A stretch of DNA of 64,000 bases. It comes from Chryseobacterium sp. G0162 (GTDB lineage: Bacteria > Bacteroidota > Bacteroidia > Flavobacteriales > Weeksellaceae). How positions within the stretch are numbered: position 1 is the stretch's first letter; every line of letters begins with the position of its first letter. The notes beneath the pieces are model-generated. The model saw only the letters and a list, made by a program, of their open reading frames with translations. It was not told where the DNA came from and made no database searches. The DNA lies in NCBI RefSeq assembly GCF_003815715.1, contig NZ_CP033922.1:620001-684000 (forward strand). Reading direction: 5' to 3'. Of this stretch, positions 35,094 to 43,539 are shown piece by piece. The translations under genes were made by a program, and so were the position numbers.

Positions 35094-35106
35094 AGCGAAG
35101 AACTAT
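35079..35106 (-). terminator. Attenuator hairpin between precursor and radical SAM genes
   Basis: On the minus strand an 8-bp stem (ATAGTTCT/AGAACTAT) continues through one U-G pair and three more pairs (CGC/GCG) to a UAUG loop, and is followed by eight U. It is 17 nt past the precursor stop. The loop contains the AUG at 35093, and the U run encodes the Phe codons after it. It should release most transcripts after the precursor and may hide that start codon. Confidence 0.85.
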
Positions 35107-35123
35107 ACATTTTAATTTAGCAA

Positions 35124-35342
35124 TTACAATTTAGTAGTAGCTAATAAGAATTGATCAGCTCTATTATAAGCAGCAGAAGCCCCTGATCTCGCTGTTACGC
35201 TACAATTATCAGGTGAGATAATAACTGTATTACCACCACCAAAAATAGATTTGTATAAATCTACATTTTCAGAAGACTGCATCGCTTTTTTAAGGATGTT
35301 CTTTTGCTCTAAGTTACTTGTAATTTTTAATTTCTTTTTCAT
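35124..35342 (-). CDS. RiPP precursor peptide, 72 residues
   Basis: A short basic/acidic leader (residues 1-34: M-K-K-K-L-K-I-T-S-N…Y-K-S-I-F) is followed by G35-G36-G37 and a 35-residue core (N38 onward) with a single Cys (C47), a Ser/Ala-rich stretch, Y59-N60-R61-A-D and F65. The layout of leader, Gly junction and small core next to a radical SAM maturase marks it as the substrate. Y-N-R is a plausible three-residue crosslink site for a cyclophane-type enzyme, and C47 an alternative thioether site; neither can be decided from sequence. It is first in the operon, with a -7 element 39 nt upstream and an attenuator just after. Confidence 0.8.
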   Translation of the reverse strand: MKKKLKITSNLEQKNILKKAMQSSENVDLYKSIFGGGNTVIISPDNCSVTARSGASAAYNRADQFLLATTKL

Positions 35343-35380
35343 GTTAAAATAGTTTTGGTTAATAAATTATAATAATTCTC

Positions 35381-35388
35381 CAAATATA
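35381..35388 (-). promoter_or_regulatory. -7 element of the peptide operon
   Basis: Minus-strand TATATTTG, an exact TAnnTTTG, 39 nt before the precursor start. No matching -33 element was seen. The gap to the upstream GH97 gene is only 86 nt and has no terminator, so read-through from GH97 is also possible. Confidence 0.5.
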
Positions 35389-35428
35389 GATATTTTATCA
35401 AACGAAAAAAGAAACTTTTACAAAATAA

Positions 35429-37582
35429 TTACTTTTTTTTAATGGTTATTGCAAAACCGCCACTTCTAGCCATTTTAAAATTAATTTTTGACTTACTCGT
35501 GATTGTTTTGTTATAAATATGATAACTTTGAGGATTATCGATATAATCAGCATCTTTACCATCTTCATAGATGGTAGCCTCATAAGTTTTTCCTTTATCC
35601 AGGAATGAGAAATCTACCGTGTATTCACGTTTGTTTTCATCAGTAATTCCTCCCACAAACCAGTTTTCTGTACCTTTTGCTTTTCTTGCAGTGATTACAT
35701 AATCTCCCGGTTCTGCAGATAAAATCTTCGTATCATCCCAATCAGCAGCCACATCTTTGATAAACTGGAACGCATCCATATGCTTTTTATAGTTTTCAGG
35801 AAGATCGGCAGCCATTTGAAGCGGCATATACATCGTTACATATAGAGCAAGCTGTTTTGCTAATGTAGTTTTCACAAAACGTGTATCTCCAGGAAAATAA
35901 TAATCTAATTTAGTTTGGAAAATTCCCGGTGTGTAATCCATAGAACCACCCATCCATCTTGTAAATGGAAGTACAGTCTGATGATCCGGCTTATTTCCTC
36001 CGAATGCTTCATACTCTGTTCCACGTGCAGCCTCTGCTGAGATGTAATTCGGATAGGTACGGCTTTCTCCTGTAGGACGAACAGACTCGTGAGAGTTTAC
36101 CATGATTTTATAGTCGTTCGCTTTTTCAGCAATTCTATAATAGTGGTTGATGGTCCATTGAGAATAATGATGCTCTCCTCTTGGAATAATATCACCTACA
36201 TATCCTGTTTTTACAGCATCATAACCATATTTATTCATTGTTTGGAAAGCTTTATCGGCCCATCTTTCATAGTTCGTGGCAGAACCAGAAGTTTCGTGGT
36301 GCATGATAAGTTTAATTCCTTTTGAATGAGCGTAATCGTTCAGCATTTTGATATCAAAATCCGGATAAGGAGTAATAAAATCGAAAACAAACTCTTTAGA
36401 GTGTCCGAACCAGTCTTCCCAGCCAATGTTCCAGCCTTCGATCAATAATCCCTGAAATCCATTTTCAGCTGCGAAGTCAATATATTCCTTAACTTTTGTA
36501 TTATTAGCCGCATGTTTCCCATTAGGAATTAACTTCGTAAAATCGGTTTTACCTAAATGAACATTTTCGGCTGTAGAATATGCCCATTGAGATTTTCCAA
36601 TAATCATTTCCCACCAAACTCCCATATATTTTGTAGGGTGAATATAAGACGTATCCGTATATTTTGTAGGCTCGTTAAGGTTAAAGATCATTTTAGAATC
36701 CATTACCTCTTCAGCTTTTGGTGCTACGATAATGGTTCTCCAAGGCGTTACTGATGGCGTCTGGATATATCCCTTCGCTCCTTGTCTGTCAGCCGTTAAA
36801 TGCGTTTTGAACTTAAAGTTCTGAGCATCTACTTCAAGGTGTGAAGCCGGATAATCCAATACTGCTGCTTCTGCAACGTTGATGTATAAAGGTGATTTTC
36901 CTTCTTTTTTAAGCATTAATGGAGACTGAACTGCATTTTTCACCAAACTCTGTGAAGCATTGGCATCATATGCTTTATCCCATTTTGCAGGAATTTCAGA
37001 AACTTTTGTTTCCTGATATTGATATTCCTGGGAATCATAATCTGCTACGATCCACCAAGCCTTCATATCGGTTGGAAAATCGATTTCAGAATCTTCCTCT
37101 CTGATAACGAAATAATTAAGATTTTTCTGTTGAGGGAATTCATATCTGAATCCAAGACCATCATTGAACAATCTAAACTTTACTACAATACTTCTATCTG
37201 TAGAAGATTGATTTAGCGTAACGGCCAATTCATTGTAGTGGTTGATATAGTTTTTCTTTTCTCCCAAAACCGGCTGCCAAGTCTCGTTTTTGGAATCTCT
37301 TTTTTCATCTACCTTGGCAAAACCGTTGTTAAGATCGTATTTTGCATCTTCTGGTTTGGCAATTTCAGAAGCAAACTTTATGGCTGTGTCTTTAAATAAT
37401 CTCAATCCTAATTTTGAATCTTCAACTACCACCGCACCATTGTATTTCAAATTGTAGAAAGGAACTCCATCTTTTAACTGGAAGTTCATTTCAAATTTAC
37501 CATCCGGCGATTTTAAAGATTGTGCTTTCACACCTGTAAACATCATTGAGAGCAAGAGTGCTCCAACTGTAATTTTCTTCAT
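35429..37582 (-). CDS. susB: GH97 alpha-glucosidase, SusB-like
   Basis: Exported enzyme of 717 residues that frees glucose from the ends of maltooligosaccharides in the periplasm. Signal peptide (M-K-K-I-T-V…V-K-A-Q), N-terminal GH97 beta-sandwich domain (~25-280), then the barrel with G-L-L-I-E-G-W-N-I-G-W-E-D-W and H-H-E-T-S-G, which carry the calcium- and substrate-binding glutamates of the SusB subfamily. Length matches SusB. It is fourth in the susC-susD-susE order, but a terminator lies between susE and this gene, which should reduce its transcription. Confidence 0.93.
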   Translation of the reverse strand: MKKITVGALLLSMMFTGVKAQSLKSPDGKFEMNFQLKDGVPFYNLKYNGAVVVEDSKLGLRLFKDTAIKFASEIAKPEDAKYDLNNGFAKVDEKRDSKNETWQPVLGEKKNYINHYNELAVTLNQSSTDRSIVVKFRLFNDGLGFRYEFPQQKNLNYFVIREEDSEIDFPTDMKAWWIVADYDSQEYQYQETKVSEIPAKWDKAYDANASQSLVKNAVQSPLMLKKEGKSPLYINVAEAAVLDYPASHLEVDAQNFKFKTHLTADRQGAKGYIQTPSVTPWRTIIVAPKAEEVMDSKMIFNLNEPTKYTDTSYIHPTKYMGVWWEMIIGKSQWAYSTAENVHLGKTDFTKLIPNGKHAANNTKVKEYIDFAAENGFQGLLIEGWNIGWEDWFGHSKEFVFDFITPYPDFDIKMLNDYAHSKGIKLIMHHETSGSATNYERWADKAFQTMNKYGYDAVKTGYVGDIIPRGEHHYSQWTINHYYRIAEKANDYKIMVNSHESVRPTGESRTYPNYISAEAARGTEYEAFGGNKPDHQTVLPFTRWMGGSMDYTPGIFQTKLDYYFPGDTRFVKTTLAKQLALYVTMYMPLQMAADLPENYKKHMDAFQFIKDVAADWDDTKILSAEPGDYVITARKAKGTENWFVGGITDENKREYTVDFSFLDKGKTYEATIYEDGKDADYIDNPQSYHIYNKTITSKSKINFKMARSGGFAITIKKK

Positions 37583-37614
37583 AATGACTATTTATTAACT
37601 TAAAAAAAATAGAT

Positions 37615-37640
37615 AAAGTGCTGCAGTAAAGCAGCACTTT
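37615..37640 (-). terminator. Intra-operon terminator, susE to GH97
   Basis: Ten-bp perfect stem AAAGTGCTGC/GCAGCACTTT with a 6-nt loop, followed on the minus strand by ATCTA and eight T. GH97 starts 33 nt later. Confidence 0.9.
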
Positions 37641-37663
37641 GCTTTATTTTAATTTGATTTTTT

Positions 37664-38734
37664 TTAATATACTGGGATTACAGAGAATTCTGCTGTAATA
37701 TCATTGAAATACACATCGTATTTGAATGCTTCACTTACAGGAATATTTCCTCCCCCAAGATCTGCTACTCCAAAAAATTCTTTGGCTACTCCCCAGTTTG
37801 TTCCCCAATCATGATTGGCTCTGAATTTAAATTCACCTGAACTTAGGTTTACATTTTTCTTCACCCAGATATGAGGGTCAAAAGTTGATTTTTCCATATC
37901 TACATCAGTACTCCAATCTCCTGAAGCAGATCCAATCATAGAAATAGTAGTATATACTATTGTAGGATCTCCCATAGATGTTAAAGTATATTTTGATGCA
38001 TTGACATCAACAGTCAGTTTATAATACCCTGCCGTTGCTACCGGAATATTTGAAGAACCTCCGCCTGCAAGCAAAGCTCCAGCTGAAGCCCCTAATCCGT
38101 ATTGATTATCCCAAGATCCAGGAGTTTGAATAAGCTTAAACCCTCCTGCAGCAAAATATCCTGTATACGAGTATACTCCAGCAGTAGCCGTTTTTTGTAA
38201 AGGATATAATTTTGCATTGGTTGCTGAGTTATCCCAAACCGCAGCAGTAGCATCACCAATAAGATAAAGATCTGTATAATTATATATAGGTCCTAAGATA
38301 TAAGGTGTTACAGCTAATGTAATTACATTGGAATAAAATGATGCTGTTCCTACCACTGTTTTTACCCTTACTTCTACCTGGTTAACTTCGTTAGGAGTAG
38401 CTCCTAAACTCAATAACAAGGTATTCAATTGTTTATTGGTCATTGAATAAGGAGACGTTACAACATCTAAAGATTTACCATCTTTAAAATTATTTCCTTT
38501 AAGCCCTATTTCTATTTTCGGAGCAGAAACTACAGCCAAATCGAAAGTTGATTTTGCCCATGTAAAATTAACTGCTGTATCATCTAAATGAGTCTTATCT
38601 AAAACTATAGTCGTCTTATCGGATGATATTTTGCTCTGAGCCGTTTCATTAAGTATTGCCTGGTCTTCATCTTTACACGAAGCAACCAACATCCCAAGAA
38701 TGGCTATTGTGAATATTTTAAAAAAATGTTTCAT
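37664..38734 (-). CDS. susE: SusE/SusF-like starch-binding lipoprotein
   Basis: Outer-surface lipoprotein of 356 residues: signal peptide ending L-V-A-S-C20. It has an N-terminal SusE Ig-like domain (~30-140; I-V-L-D-K-T-H-L-D-D-T-A-V-N-F-T-W) and two starch-binding modules of the SusE/F type, visible as repeated Y-L-I-G-D-A-T…W-D-N and M-I-G-S-A-S-G-D-W units near residues 155 and 265. It binds starch chains at the cell surface for the SusCD transporter. It follows susD by 22 nt. Confidence 0.9.
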   Translation of the reverse strand: MKHFFKIFTIAILGMLVASCKDEDQAILNETAQSKISSDKTTIVLDKTHLDDTAVNFTWAKSTFDLAVVSAPKIEIGLKGNNFKDGKSLDVVTSPYSMTNKQLNTLLLSLGATPNEVNQVEVRVKTVVGTASFYSNVITLAVTPYILGPIYNYTDLYLIGDATAAVWDNSATNAKLYPLQKTATAGVYSYTGYFAAGGFKLIQTPGSWDNQYGLGASAGALLAGGGSSNIPVATAGYYKLTVDVNASKYTLTSMGDPTIVYTTISMIGSASGDWSTDVDMEKSTFDPHIWVKKNVNLSSGEFKFRANHDWGTNWGVAKEFFGVADLGGGNIPVSEAFKYDVYFNDITAEFSVIPVY

Positions 38735-38756
38735 TTTCAGTTTCAGTTTTAAAAAA

Positions 38757-40349
38757 TTAATACCCAGGATTTTGTGTTAAATTCGGGTTAGAAGATAAGG
38801 CTGTATTCGGAATAGGAAATACATTATAATTAGGTGAAATTGCAGTTCCATCTTTCACCCCTCCTTTCCAAGGCCATAGGTATGAACCTCCTGTAAACTT
38901 GTCAAATCTAATTAAATCAGTTCTTCTCTGCCCTTCTAAGTTGAATTCTCTTGCTCTTTCCGCTAAAATGAAATCTAAAGTAAGATTACCTGCGTTGATT
39001 GTGGATGCTGTTCTCTTTCCTCTCAATTCATTCATGTAGGTTAAAGCCTGCCCCAAGTTTGCCGTAGAAGCTCCTCTTATTGCACATTCTGCATACGTAA
39101 GATATGCTTCTGACAATCTGAATACAGGAAAATCTGCTCCAGAAAAATCTGTTGTTTCTGAAGGTCCTGATGTTCTTAAATTTCTAAACTTTGTTGAAGG
39201 ATAACCATCTGTCCATGTTTTATAATCTGTCATTTCATATTCATGGCCTGTCTGCCAGAATAATTTTCCTCTTTGATCCGGAGTAGTAGTTACAGCATTA
39301 GCACTACCGCCATTGTAATCAGTAAGGCTGTTTCCAAAAAGGCCATACCAAGCTTTTGAAGCTCTGTGACCTCCCCATCCGTCACCTTTAATTCCAAGAA
39401 GAGCAGGATTCAAAGTAGAAGGAGATCCTCCGGTACTTCCATTAATGATATAAGTAGAGTTACCATAGCTTTGTGTCCCGATCGGGTCAGCAATTAATGG
39501 GAAAATGATTTCAGGAGAAGTATTATTGTCTGCAGAGAACATTCTTACAAAATTAGTATCTAAAGTATACCCTCCTTCGTCAATTACTTTCTTAGCGTAA
39601 GTAGCAGCATCATTCCATCTTGCCGTACCTGTATACACCTGAGCGTTAAGATACAATCTGGATAATAACATCTGTACTGTGGCTTTGTTTACGTGACCAT
39701 ATTCAGTTTTACTGGCAATAGTAGGTTCTATGGCCAACAATTCGCTTTCTACATATTTGAATAATTCTATTCTTGAAGCCTGTTCCTTAGGTGTTGGATT
39801 GGCAAGGTCTTTTTCTGTAACAATTACTCCTTTCCCAAAGCAATCAATCATATAAAAATAAGCAAAAGCTCTGATGAATCTCAGCTCACCAATGTATTGC
39901 TCTTTATTACTAATATTAGCTTTCCCAAAAGCATCAATCAGTGCATTTGCTTGTGGTACAGTATAATAAACTCTATCAAAAAGATATCTGAAAAACTTAT
40001 TATCGGAAGTCCATTTGGTTGTAGTTGTTAACTGGTCTAGCCCGTTATCCCCCCATCTGTTCTTCATTCCATCAGCTGTAAAGTCTTCAAGATTAATAAT
40101 TCCTCTCAGAAAAACAGTTTCTCCTTTGTCATCTCCTGTAATATCTGCCTCACCAGGTCCTTTTGCACTTGACATAGACAGTGATGCATACACTTTTGCT
40201 AAAAGACCATTGGCAGCGTTAGGCTGAGATTCAAGAAGTTGTTCTAAAGTTAAAAGGTATTCAGGCTCTGTATTCAATTCATTCAGACATGAAGTTGTAG
40301 AAACTAAAGCGAATGATAATAGTATTATTTTAAATTTATTAAGTTTCAT
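38757..40349 (-). CDS. susD: SusD/RagB-like starch-binding lipoprotein
   Basis: Lid lipoprotein of the SusCD outer-membrane importer, 530 residues. Signal peptide ends S-T-T-S-C21, and then L-N-E-L-N-T-E-P begins the mature protein, as in SusD proteins. The helical TPR-like scaffold (E-L-R-F-I-R-A-F-A-Y-F-Y-M, ~150) and the C-terminal SusD block R-A-R-E-F-N-L-E-G-Q-R-R-T-D-L-I-R-F-D-K are clear. The ATG at 40349 is used; an upstream in-frame TTG would only add three residues before the signal. It starts 12 nt after susC. Confidence 0.94.
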   Translation of the reverse strand: MKLNKFKIILLSFALVSTTSCLNELNTEPEYLLTLEQLLESQPNAANGLLAKVYASLSMSSAKGPGEADITGDDKGETVFLRGIINLEDFTADGMKNRWGDNGLDQLTTTTKWTSDNKFFRYLFDRVYYTVPQANALIDAFGKANISNKEQYIGELRFIRAFAYFYMIDCFGKGVIVTEKDLANPTPKEQASRIELFKYVESELLAIEPTIASKTEYGHVNKATVQMLLSRLYLNAQVYTGTARWNDAATYAKKVIDEGGYTLDTNFVRMFSADNNTSPEIIFPLIADPIGTQSYGNSTYIINGSTGGSPSTLNPALLGIKGDGWGGHRASKAWYGLFGNSLTDYNGGSANAVTTTPDQRGKLFWQTGHEYEMTDYKTWTDGYPSTKFRNLRTSGPSETTDFSGADFPVFRLSEAYLTYAECAIRGASTANLGQALTYMNELRGKRTASTINAGNLTLDFILAERAREFNLEGQRRTDLIRFDKFTGGSYLWPWKGGVKDGTAISPNYNVFPIPNTALSSNPNLTQNPGY

Positions 40350-40361
40350 GTGTGTCAAATT

Positions 40362-43205
40362 TTAAAAATCAAGATTTACTCCAAAAGTGTATATTCTAGG
40401 TCTTGGATAGAAGTTGGCATCTATCGCATTGAAGTTTTCAGGATCCTGACCTACATATTTATTTGTAATAAGAAATGCGTTATTTACAGCACCATAAACT
40501 CTTAAGCTTGTACCTTTAAACAACTTATCAAACTTATATCCTAGTGTAATGTTCTCACAACGTAAGAAAGTTGCATCATGCAAGTTGTAATCTGACAACC
40601 CTTCTGCATCTCCTTTTGTTCTGAATCTAGGATCGGCAGCTCCATCATAAAAATTAAGAACATTGAATAAACTATTACTGTTTACCGGGTTAGAAGCTTC
40701 TGTGTATCCTCTGTTTACTCTGGCAGCATAATAAACCTTTCCTCCTATCTGACCTCTAAAACTAGCTGATAAATCAAAATTCTTATAATTTACAGATGTT
40801 CCGAATCCAAATGTCCATTTAGGTCTAAGAGGTACAAAAGATTTATCTGCATCGTTGATAATTCCATCTCCGTTTTTATCTACAAAAGCACCAGGAATTA
40901 CTCTTCCATTACTATCGTAAGCCTGTTGGTATACCCATGCAGAGTAAGGCTGCTGCCCAACAGCATGATAGGCTAAAAGTACTCCTGTTCCTGCAAACGC
41001 AAGAGAAGATTCATTAGCTCCAACTTTATCTCTTCCTTTCAAATCATCTACTGTTCCTATATTATAGGCGATGTTTCCGTTCAGATCCCAATTAAGATCC
41101 TGCGTTCTTACAGGGTTAACATTAAAGGAGGCTTCAAAACCTTTATTTGTAAGGCTTCCCACATTATCAATAAACTCATTTGAAAGCATCTGACCTGATG
41201 GGAAAGGCACTCTAGCCAATAAGTCTGTTGTTTTTCTATAATAATACTCTATCGATCCGGATATTCTTCGGTTTTTAGTTCCAAAATCGACCCCAGCATT
41301 ATAAGTAGTTGTTTTTTCCCAAGTTAAGTATGGGTTGTATGGAAGAGCAGTAAATAATTCAGGAATAATAGCTCCATTCGGCAAAATAGTTCTTGGGAAA
41401 TAGAAATATCTGGTATCTCCGATTTCATATAAAGGATTATAAGGATAGAATCCAGCTGATCCGGTAATATCCTGCTGTCCTGTTTTCCCCCATCCTAATC
41501 TTAATTTCAGTTCTGAGAATCCTGAATTCTCCATCCACTTCTCATCATTCAGTTTCCAGGCAAAAGCTGCTGCCGGGAAGTGCCCCCATCTTTTATTTGA
41601 AGGGAATAGAGAAGAACCATCAGCACGATAACTCAGTGTGAATAAATATTTATTCTGGATGTCAATATTTGCTCTTCCAAAGAATGACTGGATATTTAAT
41701 ACATTCCTGTAATTGTTAATATATTTATTATATGGAGACTCCTGGCGAACACCTGACGGATCATCCATGTTAAATAACTGTTTCGACCCTTTATTATCAA
41801 AATTCTGATAAGAATATCCTCCTTGAACATCAAACTTTGAAATAAACTTATCATCATACTTTTTACTGTACACTAAATAAGCATCCAATAGTTTGTTGAA
41901 AATATTCTGTTCTTCACCATAATTCAGGCCTGGATTATAAATTCCACCTACAGCAACATTATTCTGGTAAACAGTTCTGTACGACTGTAAAGCATTATCT
42001 CCATATACCTCACGGATTTTTGCGTAAGAAGACTCTGCTCCCAAGTTAACAACAGCTCTTAAATCCGGTAGAAAATGCATTTTATAATCTAATTCAACAT
42101 TTCCAAGGAACTTTTGTACTTTTTCAGGTCTTGTACGTTGCATCAAGATGGCAACAGGATTTCTTGCACCCGCCATTACATACCCGTTAAAAGTCTGATA
42201 ATAACTTCCATCCTGATTATATATAGGCTTCGTAGGATCTGCTGTTATTGCTGATCCAATTGCTCCATCTGCATCAATTGTATTTTTGTTGGAGAAAATA
42301 TTCTTTATATTAATATCAACTTTTAAATGATTATCAAATAAAGTGGGAGTCAATTTCATTGACGCTGTATATCGATCATAGTCGTTAGTCTTTACAATCC
42401 CCTGTGTATTATTATATCCAAATGAAAATCTCGCAGGAATTGATTTAAACAAATTAGATCTTATACTCAAATTATGGTCTGTAGAAACGGAAGTTCTGAA
42501 AATCGCATCCTGCCAATTGGTATTGTACATGGTCTGCTTTCCATTTTCCGTAACCCCTAGCATACTGGCATAGGTTGGGTTGTATTCATGTATAAATTTC
42601 TCAAAAGTAGGACCATCCATTACATCAATCGTCTTAGTCACCTTACCTATCGAAATATTTCCACTATAATTGATTCTCATTCTTCCAGAGGAACCTTTTT
42701 TCGTAGTAATAATAATAACCCCATTGGAAGCTCTGGAACCGTAAATAGCAGTAGCAGATGCATCCTTTAATATTGAGAATGATTCAATATCATTCGGGTT
42801 TACTAACGATAATGGATTGGAAACTCCAGCAGGGTTTCCAGAATCTAAAGGAACACCATCAATTACTATTAAAGGATTATTGTTAGCAGTTAATGAAGCT
42901 CCTCCTCTAATTCTAATATTAGGTTTTGAATCCGGAGCACCACCATCACTGGTAATCCTAACCCCTGGTGCTTTACCATTAATTAATTGGTCTGCGGAAA
43001 CAATTGCTCCTTTATTAAAGTCTTTTTCAGAAACAGCAGTTACAGAACCTGTTAAATCCGACTTCTTTTTAGCACCATATCCAATCAAGACAACCTCCTC
43101 GATTTTCTTCTCTTTGGTGGCAGTGTCTTTAGTCTGCGCATGCATTACTGTACTTGCCAGTAAAAAAGCGGGCGCTATTTTTAATACCGTTGTAAAATTC
43201 TTCAC
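40362..43205 (-). CDS. susC: SusC/RagA TonB-dependent outer-membrane porin
   Basis: Beta-barrel of the starch importer, about 947 residues. A signal peptide (M-K-N-F-T-T-V-L-K-I-A-P…M-H-A-Q) is followed by a TonB box-like K-I-E-E-V-V-L-I-G-Y-G, the plug (L-I-N-G-K-A-P-G-V-R-I, I-R-I-R-G, P-L-I-V-I-D-G-V-P, G-S-R-A-S-N-G-V-I-I-I-T-T-K-K-G) and the barrel ending in F-G-V-N-L-D-F. The GTG at 43205 was chosen because it gives a normal signal peptide; an in-frame TTG at 43265 would add 20 residues and no ATG is available. The N-terminal carboxypeptidase-regulatory-like domain that most SusC proteins carry is absent. First gene of the sus operon. Confidence 0.93.
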   Translation of the reverse strand: MKNFTTVLKIAPAFLLASTVMHAQTKDTATKEKKIEEVVLIGYGAKKKSDLTGSVTAVSEKDFNKGAIVSADQLINGKAPGVRITSDGGAPDSKPNIRIRGGASLTANNNPLIVIDGVPLDSGNPAGVSNPLSLVNPNDIESFSILKDASATAIYGSRASNGVIIITTKKGSSGRMRINYSGNISIGKVTKTIDVMDGPTFEKFIHEYNPTYASMLGVTENGKQTMYNTNWQDAIFRTSVSTDHNLSIRSNLFKSIPARFSFGYNNTQGIVKTNDYDRYTASMKLTPTLFDNHLKVDINIKNIFSNKNTIDADGAIGSAITADPTKPIYNQDGSYYQTFNGYVMAGARNPVAILMQRTRPEKVQKFLGNVELDYKMHFLPDLRAVVNLGAESSYAKIREVYGDNALQSYRTVYQNNVAVGGIYNPGLNYGEEQNIFNKLLDAYLVYSKKYDDKFISKFDVQGGYSYQNFDNKGSKQLFNMDDPSGVRQESPYNKYINNYRNVLNIQSFFGRANIDIQNKYLFTLSYRADGSSLFPSNKRWGHFPAAAFAWKLNDEKWMENSGFSELKLRLGWGKTGQQDITGSAGFYPYNPLYEIGDTRYFYFPRTILPNGAIIPELFTALPYNPYLTWEKTTTYNAGVDFGTKNRRISGSIEYYYRKTTDLLARVPFPSGQMLSNEFIDNVGSLTNKGFEASFNVNPVRTQDLNWDLNGNIAYNIGTVDDLKGRDKVGANESSLAFAGTGVLLAYHAVGQQPYSAWVYQQAYDSNGRVIPGAFVDKNGDGIINDADKSFVPLRPKWTFGFGTSVNYKNFDLSASFRGQIGGKVYYAARVNRGYTEASNPVNSNSLFNVLNFYDGAADPRFRTKGDAEGLSDYNLHDATFLRCENITLGYKFDKLFKGTSLRVYGAVNNAFLITNKYVGQDPENFNAIDANFYPRPRIYTFGVNLDF

Positions 43206-43286
43206 AATTTTATTTTTATAGTTTCGTTTTTCAGTCTTAAACCCGGCTTGTAGCCAGTGTTGCAATTTAAAAAAAAATTAGAATTA

Positions 43287-43310
43287 TCATAATTTTAATA
43301 TAAATTATGA
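43287..43310. promoter_or_regulatory. Inverted repeat upstream of susC
   Basis: Nine-bp arms TCATAATTT/AAATTATGA around TAATAT, about 80 nt upstream of the susC start. An operator is possible, but A/T-rich chance palindromes are common here. Confidence 0.35.
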
Positions 43311-43411
43311 AAAAATTATGTATATTACGAAACCCTTTTTAGTTAAAATTATACGCCTCAATATTTTACACGATAGTATGCTATGCATAATATTTATTTT
43401 ACATTAACAAA

Positions 43412-43433
43412 AAGTTAAACATACGTTTAACTT
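43412..43433. promoter_or_regulatory. Palindrome, copy B of the AAACATACGTTTAA motif
   Basis: Arms AAGTTAAAC and GTTTAACTT (9 bp, perfect) flank ATAC. The inner 14-mer AAACATACGTTTAA recurs exactly at 63536-63549 and with one change at 4713-4726. Its place between divergent susC and metG fits a regulator site. Confidence 0.45.
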
Positions 43434-43511
43434 AATTTCATATTGAACTTCGAAAAACTGGAACTTTCACCATAATAACTCCACAAAGAGCGGTATTCAA
43501 GAGATAATCCT

Positions 43512-43519
43512 TATCTTTG
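43512..43519 (+). promoter_or_regulatory. -7 element of metG
   Basis: TATCTTTG (TAnnTTTG), 20 nt before the metG ATG. No strong -33 seen. Confidence 0.5.
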
Positions 43520-43539
43520 TAGTCAAAACTTTACTATAA

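Larger units (their letters stand above)
43206..43539. other. Divergent regulatory gap, susC and metG
   Basis: A 334-nt A/T-rich region with an inverted repeat near susC (43287-43310), a palindrome (43412-43433) and a -7 element for metG (43512-43519). No gene seen. No sus regulator is present in the window, so control of the sus operon must come from elsewhere. Confidence 0.65.

Noticed and set aside
35124..35342. Precursor treated as a graspetide or lanthipeptide
   Set aside because: No ATP-grasp or lanthionine synthetase gene is present, and the core has one Cys and few Glu/Asp-Thr/Ser pairings typical of those classes.
43206..43265. Upstream extension of susC to a TTG at 43265
   Set aside because: It would place 20 charged residues before the signal peptide; the GTG at 43205 gives a normal export signal.
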